Part shown: piece by piece, positions 8,034 through 14,976 of the stretch
Position numbering within the stretch: position 1 is the stretch's first letter
How the letters are laid out: each line of letters opens with the position of its first letter
Assembly: GCA_004560045.1 (NCBI GenBank)
Contig: SFWF01000030.1
Span: 1 to 23,917 of the forward strand
Reading direction: 5' to 3'
Source of the DNA: a bacterium
GTDB taxonomy: Bacteria; Bacillota; Clostridia; Oscillospirales; Acutalibacteraceae
Length of the DNA: 23,917 nt
Notes under the pieces: model-generated
Databases searched by the model: none
Seen by the model: the letters and a program-made list of their open reading frames with translations, nothing else
Told to the model about the DNA's origin: nothing
Position numbers and translations under genes: made by a program

Positions 8034-8062
8034 TTTAATTTTTTTAAAAAATATGTTATAAT
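8034..8062 (+). promoter_or_regulatory. Promoter of the structured leader / lipoprotein / PdaA unit
   Basis: TATAAT (8057-8062) with an extended TGT in front and TTTAAT (8034-8039) 17 bp upstream, in a very AT-rich stretch. A start near 8069 would give a leader of about 350 nt before the lipoprotein gene. Confidence 0.6.
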
Positions 8063-8095
8063 TTAAAAAAATATAAAACCGATCATGTTTTTAAT

Positions 8096-8388
8096 TCCCC
8101 TTATAACCAAACCGTTCAAACCCGAATCAGGTTTTGGAAGATGAATTTCCCGATATACTTCGTCAAAATACTCGTAAATCCGACAGGATTTACTGCGTTT
8201 TTTCCTCGCATATCAAAAAATTACACTACTTACAAAACTCTTCGACCTTAAAGGAGCGGTTTTTTGAGTAGGTTTTGGTGAAGGGGAGTTCGTAAGGCTT
8301 TCGCCTACGGACGACGATGAGCCGAAAAATGCCGAAAAACCACCCTTTAAGGCTGGTTCGGGTTTAAATGGTTTGGTTAACGAAAAGG
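8096..8388 (+). ncRNA. Large candidate structured RNA or inverted-repeat element (unassigned)
   Basis: Positions 8105-8130 and 8353-8378 form a 26-bp long-range stem with two G-U pairs and one mismatch; CCCTT/AAGGG (about 8097-8102/8383-8387) extends it. Inside lies a second long-range stem, 8246-8266 with 8333-8352, of about 19 pairs with one bulge and one mismatch. Two local hairpins are also present: GTAAATCC-GACA-GGATTTAC (8174-8193) and a 10-bp hairpin at 8288-8312 with a UUUC loop. The whole occupies the leader between a promoter and the lipoprotein gene at 8420. G-U pairs inside the stems favour a plus-strand RNA. The long terminal inverted repeat would also suit a MITE-like dispersed element, though I see no target duplication. 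It does not match a riboswitch, RNase P, 6S or T-box signature that I recognise. Confidence 0.5.
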
Positions 8389-8419
8389 GCAAAAAGCCCA
8401 AAATCAGGAGGAAATAAAC

Positions 8420-8929
8420 ATGAAAAAAACCGTAAAAATCTTAGCCATCGTCTTCGCAATCGTTTTAGCACTCTCGCTCACAGGATGTGACATCGATAAG
8501 CATATCGAATCCGCCCTCGACAAAGCAAGCTCGGTAATCGACCACGCAACCGAAAAGCAGGACGAGCTTTTAGACCACGCGACCCAGCAGCAGGATAGTC
8601 TTTTAGAGCAGGGTATGCAGATGCAGCAGGACATTTTAAACGGCTTCGGCGGCAGCAACGAGGACAAGGAGCTCGACTACGACGCCATAATCGACAGCTT
8701 CGTACCCGACTCCCTTAACACCTTCGTGCTCAGCGTCGGCAATGCTCATAAGCCCAACGCCGCAGTATGGCTTCAGGGCAGCGGCGGAGCAGTTTATTCC
8801 AGCGACGAATCGGTCGTAACCGTTACCGACCTTGGCAAGGTTACCGCAGTCGGCGAGGGAAGCGCATACGTTATTATCGTAGGCGGCGGCAAGATGAACG
8901 CCTGCTACCGCTATGACGTTGTAGGCTAA
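8420..8929 (+). CDS. Lipoprotein with hendecad repeats and a Big_2 domain
   Basis: 169 residues. A lipoprotein signal peptide ends at L-T-G-C23, so the mature protein is anchored on the outer face of the membrane. Residues 30-73 form four 11-residue repeats (the clearest are DHATEKQDELL at 41-51 and DHATQQQDSLL at 52-62), which predict a right-handed coiled-coil stalk. The C-terminus (about 100-169) is a bacterial Ig-like Big_2 domain, shown by VYSSDESVVTVTDLGKVTAV and a following G-S-A-Y-V. AGGAGG lies upstream of the ATG. It is the first gene after the structured leader and precedes the PdaA-like gene by 24 bp without a terminator, so both are probably co-transcribed. The function is unknown; a cell-surface or spore-envelope structural role is inference. 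Confidence 0.8.
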   Translation: MKKTVKILAIVFAIVLALSLTGCDIDKHIESALDKASSVIDHATEKQDELLDHATQQQDSLLEQGMQMQQDILNGFGGSNEDKELDYDAIIDSFVPDSLNTFVLSVGNAHKPNAAVWLQGSGGAVYSSDESVVTVTDLGKVTAVGEGSAYVIIVGGGKMNACYRYDVVG

Positions 8930-8953
8930 ACATAATAAAAAGGGGAATTTTAA

Positions 8954-9994
8954 ATGAGAAAAATCGTTTGTTTAACGCTGGCAGTAGCTTTAGTCTTAGG
9001 TCTTTGCGCCTGTAAAGCAAGGCAGGTAAACACCGAATCCTCACCCTCCTCCGAAGCAGCATCTACAGCACCCGAGAGCTCCTCGGGTGCCTCTTCGCGT
9101 CCCGAAGCCCCGGAGCCCTCTTCTTCGGAGGCAAGCTCTTCGGAGGAAAGCTCGAAGCCCTCATCCTCTGCGGCTTCATCCTCTGCGGCTTCATCCTCCA
9201 AGCCCAAGCCTCAAACTCCCGTTTCTTCGGAATATTTCACCAAGGACCAGCTTACATATATAAATTCGCTATCGGCTAAATCGCAGAACTACTGGTTCGG
9301 AACGGTGAAGGACGGCCATAACCGACCTAACGGCGCTATGCAGTTTCAGAAAAAGTATCAGGCTACACAGAATATTGCCTGCGTCGCTCCCCTTAATACC
9401 GACGGACAGAAAAGGATATATCTTACCTTTGATATGGGCTGGGAATACAATAAGAGCTATACGGTAAAAATCCTCGATACCCTTAAGGAGAAAAACGTAA
9501 AGGCGGTATTCTTCGTAACCAAGGACTACGCGAAGAAATCGGCCGATATGGTAAGAAGAATGATCGACGAGGGGCATATTGTCGGAAACCATTCGGTAAG
9601 TCATCCGGAAATGGCAAACGTTTCGGTCGAAAGAATGGCGCAGGAGATAATGGGACTTCATAATTATATTCTCGAAAATTTCGGCTATGAAATGTTCCTT
9701 TTCAGAGCCCCTTCGGGAAACTTTTCGGAAAAGGTTTTGGGAGTCTCTAAGACCCTCGGCTATAACAACGTCTTCTGGAGCTTTGCGTATAACGACTGGG
9801 ACGTTAATAATCAGCCCAACGAAGAAACCAGCTACGAGCTTTATATGAAGTGTCTCCACGATGGCGGCATTTTCCTTATTCACGGACTCTCGAAAACCAA
9901 CGTAAATATTTTAGGCAGGGTTATCGACGGAGCAAGGGCCGAGGGCTTTGAGCCGACCCTTTACGATTTTAAAGAGGCCGGTACGGTATCGTAA
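8954..9994 (+). CDS. Polysaccharide deacetylase lipoprotein, PdaA-like
   Basis: 346 residues. A lipoprotein signal peptide has lipobox L-C-A-C20, followed by a Ser/Glu/Ala-rich linker (about 27-90, partly a 15-bp tandem DNA repeat) and a NodB domain (about 150-345). Motifs: T158-F-D160-M-G-W-E (motif 1), N-H213-SVS-H217-P (metal ligands), R251-AP (motif 3), W275-SFAYNDWD, and LIH310G. These match PdaA, the N-acetylmuramic acid deacetylase that starts muramic-delta-lactam formation in spore cortex. PdaA enzymes have TFDNG rather than TFDDG; here the second Asp is Met161, so metal coordination may rest mainly on the histidines. AGGGG stands before the ATG. If the role is conserved the organism makes endospores. 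A vegetative peptidoglycan deacetylase is the alternative. Confidence 0.85.
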   Translation: MRKIVCLTLAVALVLGLCACKARQVNTESSPSSEAASTAPESSSGASSRPEAPEPSSSEASSSEESSKPSSSAASSSAASSSKPKPQTPVSSEYFTKDQLTYINSLSAKSQNYWFGTVKDGHNRPNGAMQFQKKYQATQNIACVAPLNTDGQKRIYLTFDMGWEYNKSYTVKILDTLKEKNVKAVFFVTKDYAKKSADMVRRMIDEGHIVGNHSVSHPEMANVSVERMAQEIMGLHNYILENFGYEMFLFRAPSGNFSEKVLGVSKTLGYNNVFWSFAYNDWDVNNQPNEETSYELYMKCLHDGGIFLIHGLSKTNVNILGRVIDGARAEGFEPTLYDFKEAGTVS

Positions 9995-10025
9995 ATAGTA
10001 TTTACAAATTATACTTTTATATTTT

Positions 10026-10054
10026 TCGCTTTTAACGTATATTGTTTATATAAT
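10026..10054 (+). promoter_or_regulatory. Weak promoter candidate for yitT
   Basis: TATAAT (10049-10054) is clear, but the -35 (TCGCTT, 10026-10031) is poor. No terminator separates the PdaA gene from yitT, so read-through is also possible. Confidence 0.4.
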
Positions 10055-10073
10055 CTTTGAAAGAGGCTCTGTA

Positions 10074-10961
10074 ATGACCAGAAAAAAGCTCAGCCCCTTG
10101 GAGGATCTTAAAAGCCTCCGTTTAAAAAACTTTATAATGCTGCTGCTTGCTGGAACGGTAAACGCCTGCGGTGTTACTATATTTATCGCCCCCGTAAACC
10201 TTTACGACAGCGGTATTTCGGGAACCTCTATCTTCCTTTCTCAGATAACTCCCCTAACCCTTTCGGCCTTCCTTCTGATACTTAACATTCCGCTTTTTTT
10301 GTTCGGACTTAAAAAGCAGGGCCTTGCCTTTACGGTATATTCGGTTTTTGCGGTTATCGTTTACTCCCTTGTTGCCTGGCTTATAAACGATATACTCCCC
10401 ATTGACGTAAGTATCGCCTCTCCCCTTGCGGGTCAGGATCTTCTACTTTGCGCCCTCTTCGGCGGTATCGTTTCGGGCGTAGGCAGCGGTCTGACCATCC
10501 GCTACGGCGGCGCTATCGACGGCGTTGAGGTTCTTGCGGTCGTATTCGCTAAAAAGCTTAACATTACGGTCGGCACCTTCGTTATGATATATAACGTTCT
10601 GCTTTATATTGTTTGCGGAATATTCAACGAGGACTGGACCTTACCCCTGTATTCGATAGTTACTTATATGGCGGGACTTAAAACGGTCGACTTTATAGTT
10701 GAGGGTATCGACCGCTCAAAGGCGGTTATAATCGTTACCGACAAGGCCGACGAAATAAATCAGGCCATTATCGACGAGTTTGAATGCGGTACCACGAAAA
10801 TCGCCGCTAAGGGCGGATATACCAACGCAGATAAATCCTTTATCTATTTCGTCGTTAACCGCTTTCAGATCTCGAAGCTCAGAAATATCGTATACTCGGT
10901 TGACGCAAAGGCCTTCGTTACCATAAGCGAGGTTGCCGACGTATTTAAGAAAAACGAATAG
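10074..10961 (+). CDS. YitT family membrane protein (DUF161 + DUF2179)
   Basis: 295 residues. After a charged N-terminus there are about five to six membrane helices (about 18-200) with the family pattern FIAPVNLYDSGISGTSIF (YitT proteins have F-x-x-P-x-x-x-x-x-GG/SG) and IRYGGAIDGVEVLAV. A soluble cytoplasmic DUF2179 domain (about 212-290) follows, with KAVIIVTDKADEINQAI and the end FVTISEVADVF. YitT proteins are widespread in Firmicutes and their transport substrate is not established. GAAAGAGG lies 7 nt before the ATG. It follows the PdaA-like gene by 80 bp and ends at a strong terminator. Confidence 0.88.
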   Translation: MTRKKLSPLEDLKSLRLKNFIMLLLAGTVNACGVTIFIAPVNLYDSGISGTSIFLSQITPLTLSAFLLILNIPLFLFGLKKQGLAFTVYSVFAVIVYSLVAWLINDILPIDVSIASPLAGQDLLLCALFGGIVSGVGSGLTIRYGGAIDGVEVLAVVFAKKLNITVGTFVMIYNVLLYIVCGIFNEDWTLPLYSIVTYMAGLKTVDFIVEGIDRSKAVIIVTDKADEINQAIIDEFECGTTKIAAKGGYTNADKSFIYFVVNRFQISKLRNIVYSVDAKAFVTISEVADVFKKNE

Positions 10962-10970
10962 TATATTAAG

Positions 10971-11000
10971 TTACCTCGGACGGCTCCGAGGTAATTTTTT
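10971..11000 (+). terminator. Rho-independent terminator after yitT
   Basis: A perfect 10-bp stem, TTACCTCGGA (10971-10980) with TCCGAGGTAA (10985-10994), loop CGGC, then six T. Confidence 0.95.
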
Positions 11001-11018
11001 GTAATTTTTTCTGATTGC

Positions 11019-11047
11019 TTGAAATTTTTGATTAAATAGTATATAAT
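11019..11047 (+). promoter_or_regulatory. Strong sigma-A promoter of the 76-residue protein gene
   Basis: TTGAAA (11019-11024) and TATAAT (11042-11047) lie 17 bp apart, 35 bp before the start codon. Confidence 0.85.
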
Positions 11048-11081
11048 TAAAACGATAAAATGAAAAGGAGGCTTAAAAGGT

Positions 11082-11312
11082 ATGAAAAAGATTATTTGTA
11101 AGGTTGAATACGATACCGACACCGCTGCTCTTATAGCCAAGCGTACCGACGGATATTTCGGTGATCCCAAGGGATATGAGGAATGCCTTTACGTTACCGA
11201 AAGCGGTAAGTATTTTCTTTACGTTAACGGAGGAGAAGAATCGATTCATCCTTCCGAAAACATTATAAGAATGTCGGCGGCTAAGGCAGACGAATGGCGC
11301 AAAGCTTTATAA
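11082..11312 (+). CDS. Small conserved-looking protein of unknown function (76 aa)
   Basis: A 76-residue soluble protein with no signal peptide or membrane segment. The pattern K-K-I-I-C-K-V-E-Y-D-T-D-T-A near the start, E-E-C-L-Y-x-T-E-S-G-K-Y-F-L-Y-V-N-G-G-E-E-S in the middle, and a final I-I-R-M-S-x-x-K-A-D-E-W resembles a group of small Clostridia proteins sharing Y-(N/D)-T-x-T-A ... E-(T/C)-L-Y-x-x-x-x-G-x-Y-F-L ... G-G-x-x-S; I recall the pattern but cannot name a Pfam family. No function is known to me. An AAGGAGG site stands upstream. It is flanked by its own near-consensus promoter and two strong terminators, so it is a separate, probably well-expressed single-gene unit. Confidence 0.75.
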   Translation: MKKIICKVEYDTDTAALIAKRTDGYFGDPKGYEECLYVTESGKYFLYVNGGEESIHPSENIIRMSAAKADEWRKAL

Positions 11313-11321
11313 GAGGCCTAT

Positions 11322-11350
11322 AAAAGCGACTACGGTCGCTTTTATTATTT
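11322..11350 (+). terminator. Rho-independent terminator after the small protein gene
   Basis: A perfect 9-bp stem, AAAAGCGAC (11322-11330) with GTCGCTTTT (11335-11343), loop TACG, then ATTATTTT. It directly abuts the next promoter. Confidence 0.9.
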
Positions 11351-11352
11351 TC

Positions 11353-11381
11353 TTGAAACTATCGGATTTATGTTGTATACT
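11353..11381 (+). promoter_or_regulatory. Sigma-A promoter of the metallophosphoesterase-cyclophilin operon
   Basis: TTGAAA (11353-11358) and TATACT (11376-11381) lie 17 bp apart. The -35 coincides with the first codons of the longest reading frame, so translation must start further down, at 11413. Confidence 0.85.
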
Positions 11382-11412
11382 GTACTCAGTACCGCAAAAA
11401 GGAGATTTCGTA

Positions 11413-12543
11413 ATGAACGTCCCCTCCGAATTCTTGTGTCATCCGACGGTATTTGCCATTGGTGACACCTATCAGATAATAACCCCCGTTAAAAGCGAAA
11501 TGCTTTTTTGGGTTAAGATCGGAGATAAAAAGTATTTCGACCACTCAAACGGAATTATGCGTTCGGCTACAAGGGTTCACAAGGTAGTTGTACCTATGAC
11601 CGCCCTTGACAGCGTCGGGGAATACACCGTTTGCTACAAGAAGATGCTCGACCGAAAGCCCTATTTCCCCGAAAGCAAGGATACGGCCGAATTCACCTAT
11701 AAATTCAAGCCCGTAGTTAAGGGAAGCCCCATAAGGCTTTACCACGTAGCCGACTCTCACGGCAGAGCTTATGAGGCTATAGAGGCGGCCAAGACGGCCT
11801 TCGGCGAGGATACCGACCTTTTGGTCTTAAACGGCGATATTTCCGACCATAGCTCAAGCGTTGAAAATATAAGTATGATATACCGAATTGCTTCGGGTAT
11901 TACCGAAGGGGCTAAGCCCTGCGTTTATGCGAGGGGCAACCACGATATGCGCGGCGCCTTTGCGGAGCATCTGGCCGAATATACCCCCACCACCCACGGC
12001 GACGGTCTTACCTACTTTACCTTCCGCTTAGGCGACCTTTGGGGACTTGTTCTCGACTGCGCCGAGGACAAGCTTGATACCGATAAGGAGTACGGCGGTA
12101 CGGTATGCTGTCACAGCTACCGCGAAGCCGAAACCGAGTTTTTAAAGCAGATAGCAGACTCTAAGGAATTCGAAGGGGCAAAATATAAGGCGGTCATCTG
12201 TCACGCGCCCTTCACCTACCGAGATAAAGGCTCAAACGGAATTTTCGATATTGAAAACGATATCTATGCCGAATGGGTAAGGATACTAAACGAAAATATC
12301 AAGCCTGACCTTATGCTTGCGGGTCATACTCATATTTGCGCGATTTCGCAGCCCGACGGAGAAATGGACGACTACGGACAGTCCTTCCCCGTAGTTATCG
12401 GCGCAAGGCCCCAAGCCATAAACGGCGAATCGGGCTTTACGGGCACGGCATACGTCTTCGACGGAGAACTTATAAACACCGAATTTACCGACAGCTCAGG
12501 CAATAAAAAGCCCTGCGCGTTAATAAATATAGAAAGAGGTTAA
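11413..12543 (+). CDS. Calcineurin-like metallophosphoesterase
   Basis: 376 residues from ATG 11413, chosen because GGAGA lies 6-7 nt upstream and the promoter occupies the upstream extension. The N-terminal 100 residues look like a beta-rich accessory domain. The phosphoesterase domain carries all five metal-site motifs in order: ADSHGR, LNGDISD, RGNHDMRG, CHAPF and AGHTH. The protein hydrolyses a phosphate ester through a two-metal centre; the substrate (nucleotide, phosphosugar or protein) cannot be read from the sequence. No signal peptide is seen, so it is probably cytosolic. Its stop is 6 nt before the start of the cyclophilin gene, whose ribosome site (AAAGAGG) lies in its last codons, so the two are translationally coupled. 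Confidence 0.88.
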   Translation: MNVPSEFLCHPTVFAIGDTYQIITPVKSEMLFWVKIGDKKYFDHSNGIMRSATRVHKVVVPMTALDSVGEYTVCYKKMLDRKPYFPESKDTAEFTYKFKPVVKGSPIRLYHVADSHGRAYEAIEAAKTAFGEDTDLLVLNGDISDHSSSVENISMIYRIASGITEGAKPCVYARGNHDMRGAFAEHLAEYTPTTHGDGLTYFTFRLGDLWGLVLDCAEDKLDTDKEYGGTVCCHSYREAETEFLKQIADSKEFEGAKYKAVICHAPFTYRDKGSNGIFDIENDIYAEWVRILNENIKPDLMLAGHTHICAISQPDGEMDDYGQSFPVVIGARPQAINGESGFTGTAYVFDGELINTEFTDSSGNKKPCALINIERG

Positions 12544-12549
12544 TTTTTT

Positions 12550-13227
12550 ATGAAAAAGCTTATTTCAGTTATTCTTGTACTTTCCCTTTTATGCCTTGGT
12601 CTTACGGCCTGCACCGTTAAGGGCAGACCCAGCTCAACCACCGACGGTAATACGGTAAACAAGCCGAATACCGAAGGCTCGGACAAAACGGATAGCACCT
12701 TCGTAGACGATACCGATTATTCCAAGCCCATTTTCGCCGAAATAACGGTAGAGGACTACGGCACCATTACCGTTAAGCTCGATCACACTAACGCTCCGAT
12801 TACGGTAGAAAACTTCGTTAAGCTTACTAAAACGGGCTTTTACGACGGTCTCACCTTCCACAGAATTATGGAGGGCTTTATGATGCAGGGCGGCGACCCC
12901 GAGGGCACCGGCCTTGGCGGTTCCGACGAGACCATTAAGGGCGAATTCATTGCCAACGGCGTCGACAATCCCCTATCTCACACCCGCGGCGCTATTTCCA
13001 TGGCACGCAACGGCTACGATATGAACAGCGCCTCGAGTCAGTTCTTTATCGTACACGAGGACAGCGACTTTTTAGACGGTCAGTACGCCTGCTTCGGCTA
13101 CGTTACCGAGGGAATCGAGGTGGTTGACGCTATATGCGAGGACAGTCAGCCTACCGACAACAACGGCACAATCCCCGCCTCAGCTCAGCCGAAAATCGTA
13201 AAGATTGTTATTACACAGCCCGAATAA
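12550..13227 (+). CDS. Lipoprotein peptidyl-prolyl cis-trans isomerase, cyclophilin type
   Basis: 225 residues. A signal peptide with lipobox L-T-A-C21 and a Ser/Thr/Asp-rich linker (about 22-58) precede a cyclophilin domain (about 60-223). Cyclophilin motifs are FHRI (active-site Arg), FMMQGGDPEGTG, ARNGYDMNSASSQFFI and FGYVTEGIEVVDAI; the Trp common in eukaryotic cyclophilins is absent, as usual in bacterial members. It should assist folding of secreted or surface proteins at the outer face of the membrane, like other lipoprotein foldases of Gram-positive bacteria. It is the second gene of the operon with the metallophosphoesterase; no direct functional link is evident. A bidirectional terminator follows. 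Confidence 0.93.
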   Translation: MKKLISVILVLSLLCLGLTACTVKGRPSSTTDGNTVNKPNTEGSDKTDSTFVDDTDYSKPIFAEITVEDYGTITVKLDHTNAPITVENFVKLTKTGFYDGLTFHRIMEGFMMQGGDPEGTGLGGSDETIKGEFIANGVDNPLSHTRGAISMARNGYDMNSASSQFFIVHEDSDFLDGQYACFGYVTEGIEVVDAICEDSQPTDNNGTIPASAQPKIVKIVITQPE

Positions 13228-13232
13228 TTTTA

Positions 13233-13266
13233 AAAGCAGATATCGTTTGATATCTGCTTTATTTTT
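13233..13266. terminator. Bidirectional terminator between cyclophilin and araC-type genes
   Basis: A perfect stem, AAAGCAGATATC (13233-13244) with GATATCTGCTTT (13249-13260), loop GTTT, followed by ATTTTT on the plus side and TTTTAAAATT on the minus side. The stop codon of the minus-strand regulator (13261-13259) lies inside the hairpin arm. Confidence 0.92.
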
Positions 13267-14068
13267 GTGATTTATAGGTTTGGCGGTATTTTAGGGGGGA
13301 GACCGAGAATTTTTCTTTAAAGCGGCGGGAGAAATAGAACTGATCGTAAAAGCCAAGCTCGGCACTTATCTGTGAAAGGGGAAGGTCGCTTCCCGAAAGC
13401 AGCTGCTCGGCCTTATAAAGAATAATTCCGTCGATATATCTTCCTACCGACTCCCCCATTTCTTTTTTAAAGCGTCGAGAAAGGGTATCGGGTGAAACGA
13501 AAACGTTTTCGGCTACCTCGGAAATGGTAAGAGAAGCCGAAAGGTTCTCGTTTATATAGGCGAGGGCCTTTTGAACACAAGCTGAAAGCTCCTTTACCGC
13601 AAGGGTTATTCCCTCGTCCTTAAGGGCGGTAAACAGATCGGTCTGAAGGTGGGCTTTAAGAAGTTTTAAGGAGGTACCGTCGCCGCTTTGATAAAGGGTC
13701 AGCAGCTTTTCAAGGTAATCGGGTGCAATTTCGAGAGAACACACCTTGCCTACCCCTCGGAGCAGATCGTTTCCGCTAAGGTCGCTTAAAATTACGTGAA
13801 AATAAAGCTGACGCATACTGTTTTCACAGCGATAGGAAAAGGTATAGCCCGCGGGGATGACGTAAAGCTTTCCTGCCTTAAGTATGGTTTTGCCCTCCTC
13901 CGATTCTATCTCCCCTTCGCCCTCTACGGTATAATAAAGCCTCGTATAAGGGGGAGAGATCTCTTTCGCTCTCCAGTTTTTATCACAGAGAGCATCTCCG
14001 CTCTGCTCGATCTTAAATAAGTATTCTTCCCCCGCCTCGCAGAGCTTTTTATTTTGTTTAACTATCAT
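13259..14068 (-). CDS. AraC family transcriptional regulator (cupin + double HTH)
   Basis: A 269-residue cytosolic regulator. The N-terminal half (about 20-130) is a cupin sugar-binding domain (YYTVEGEGEIESEEGK, LYVIPAGYTFSYRCE). The C-terminal 100 residues hold two helix-turn-helix motifs: LTISEVAENVFVSPDTLSRR and LSQISAELGFYDQFYFSRRF, ending in the family signature FSVSPLKYRQ. GGAGA lies 7-8 nt before the ATG. It is divergent from the SGNH esterase gene across a 224-bp region holding both promoters and a pair of direct repeats, so it probably activates that gene in response to a plant- or host-glycan sugar and may control itself. The ligand is unknown. Confidence 0.93.
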   Translation of the reverse strand: MIVKQNKKLCEAGEEYLFKIEQSGDALCDKNWRAKEISPPYTRLYYTVEGEGEIESEEGKTILKAGKLYVIPAGYTFSYRCENSMRQLYFHVILSDLSGNDLLRGVGKVCSLEIAPDYLEKLLTLYQSGDGTSLKLLKAHLQTDLFTALKDEGITLAVKELSACVQKALAYINENLSASLTISEVAENVFVSPDTLSRRFKKEMGESVGRYIDGIILYKAEQLLSGSDLPLSQISAELGFYDQFYFSRRFKEKFSVSPLKYRQTYKSQK

Positions 14069-14149
14069 ACAGAATTCTCCATATTTAAGCTTTGTAAATC
14101 CGCCGAATACGGCATTTTTTAATATTACATAGCCATAAAATACATATTT

Positions 14150-14178
14150 ATTCTATATCGCAGATAAAATTATGTCAA
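14150..14178 (-). promoter_or_regulatory. Promoter of the AraC-type regulator gene
   Basis: On the minus strand TTGACA (14178-14173) and TAGAAT (14155-14150) lie 17 bp apart, leaving a leader of about 75 nt. Confidence 0.75.
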
Positions 14179-14239
14179 GATATAAAGGAAGGATAAATTT
14201 TTATTAAAAACGAAGTTTTTTATTTAAAATTATGTTGAA
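14166..14239 (+). repeat. Direct repeats covering both divergent -35 boxes (possible AraC operator)
   Basis: AAAATTATGTCAA (14166-14178) and AAAATTATGTTGA (14226-14238) share ten identical leading bases in the same orientation, 60 bp apart. The first overlaps the -35 box of the AraC-type gene and the second that of the esterase gene. A hairpin, AAAAACGAAGTTTTT, lies between them. Confidence 0.4.
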
Positions 14240-14263
14240 AAATTCTCCCGATGGTGATATGAT
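14235..14263 (+). promoter_or_regulatory. Promoter of the SGNH esterase gene
   Basis: TTGAAA (14235-14240) and TATGAT (14258-14263) lie 17 bp apart, 30 bp before the start codon, with GGGAGG as ribosome site. Confidence 0.75.
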
Positions 14264-14292
14264 AAGCACATATCCTAAAGGGAGGTTTCATT

Positions 14293-14934
14293 ATGTCTAA
14301 ACTAATACTTTTTCAGGGCGATTCCATTACCGACTGCGGCAGAGGCAGAGACGGTGACGTCTATCTCGGTTGCGGATATCCCCGACTCGTTCAGTCTTCC
14401 CTCGGCTTCGACTGCCCCGGCGAATACGAATTTATAAACCGCGGAATAAGCGGAAACCGAATCGTTGACGTGTATGCCCGAATCAAGGCCGATATCATCA
14501 ATTTAAAGCCCGACTATTTAAGCCTTTATATCGGAGTTAACGACGTCTGGCACGAGCTCGGAAGCAAAAACGGCGTTGCCACACCTAAGTTTGAGAAGAT
14601 ATATTCGATGCTTCTCGAGGAGGTTATGGAGGCCTGCCCCGAGACCAAGATATTCCTTATCGCTCCCTTCGCAATTAAGGGCGGCGGAACCTACAACGCA
14701 GAGGACACCTCCTACTACGAGGCTTTCATAAAAGACTTGAACGAAAAGATCGGCGCGGTCAAACGTGTCGGCGAGAAATTCGGTCTTCCCGTTATTGAGC
14801 TTCAGCCCGCCTTTGATAATGCCTTAAAGCTTGCTCCCGACAGCTACTGGACAGCCGACGGCGTTCATCCCACCGCAATGGGTCACGAGCTAATAAAAAG
14901 ACTCTGGCTCGAAACCTTTGAAAAAATTAAATAA
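14293..14934 (+). CDS. SGNH/GDSL family esterase (acetyl-xylan/rhamnogalacturonan acetylesterase-like)
   Basis: 213 residues, the usual size of a minimal SGNH hydrolase. Block I: FQGDSITD with nucleophile Ser11. Block II: NRGISGNR (oxyanion Gly). Block III: IGVNDVW (oxyanion Asn). Block V: D189-GV-H192-P, completing the catalytic triad, followed by TAMGH. There is no signal peptide, so it acts on imported material, most likely removing acetyl or similar ester groups from oligosaccharides. It is divergent from an AraC-type regulator that probably controls it, and ends at a 15-bp terminator. The substrate is not decided by sequence; other small esters are possible. Confidence 0.88.
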   Translation: MSKLILFQGDSITDCGRGRDGDVYLGCGYPRLVQSSLGFDCPGEYEFINRGISGNRIVDVYARIKADIINLKPDYLSLYIGVNDVWHELGSKNGVATPKFEKIYSMLLEEVMEACPETKIFLIAPFAIKGGGTYNAEDTSYYEAFIKDLNEKIGAVKRVGEKFGLPVIELQPAFDNALKLAPDSYWTADGVHPTAMGHELIKRLWLETFEKIK

Positions 14935-14936
14935 GC

Positions 14937-14969
14937 AAAAAACAGATACGCGGCGCGTATCTGTTTTTT
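14937..14969. terminator. Bidirectional terminator between esterase and isomerase genes
   Basis: A perfect 15-bp stem (14937-14951 with 14955-14969) has arms running from six A to ACAGATACGC, loop GGC, and gives six T at the end on either strand. It serves the convergent esterase and sugar isomerase operons. Confidence 0.93.
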
Positions 14970-14976
14970 GTTACTA

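Noticed and set aside
8326..8360. Possible T-box on the minus strand (AAAGGGTGG string)
   Set aside because: Only the short string resembles a T-box; the rest of the antiterminator motif (ACCGCG) and a specifier loop are missing, and no synthetase or amino-acid gene follows.
8105..8378. Complete insertion sequence bounded by the 26-bp inverted repeats
   Set aside because: There is no transposase frame inside and no target-site duplication outside; only a non-autonomous element or an RNA remains possible.
8213..8401. 62-residue minus-strand frame in the leader before the lipoprotein
   Set aside because: It lies inside the two long-range stems of the structured element and has no family resemblance; it is better explained by the element.
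9155..9200. 15-bp tandem DNA repeat in the PdaA-like gene
   Set aside because: It simply encodes the Ser/Ala linker; such repeats arise readily in low-complexity linkers and need no separate explanation.
11353..11412. Longer N-terminus of the metallophosphoesterase
   Set aside because: The extension is made of the -35/-10 boxes and the ribosome site of the same gene, so it cannot be translated from this transcript.
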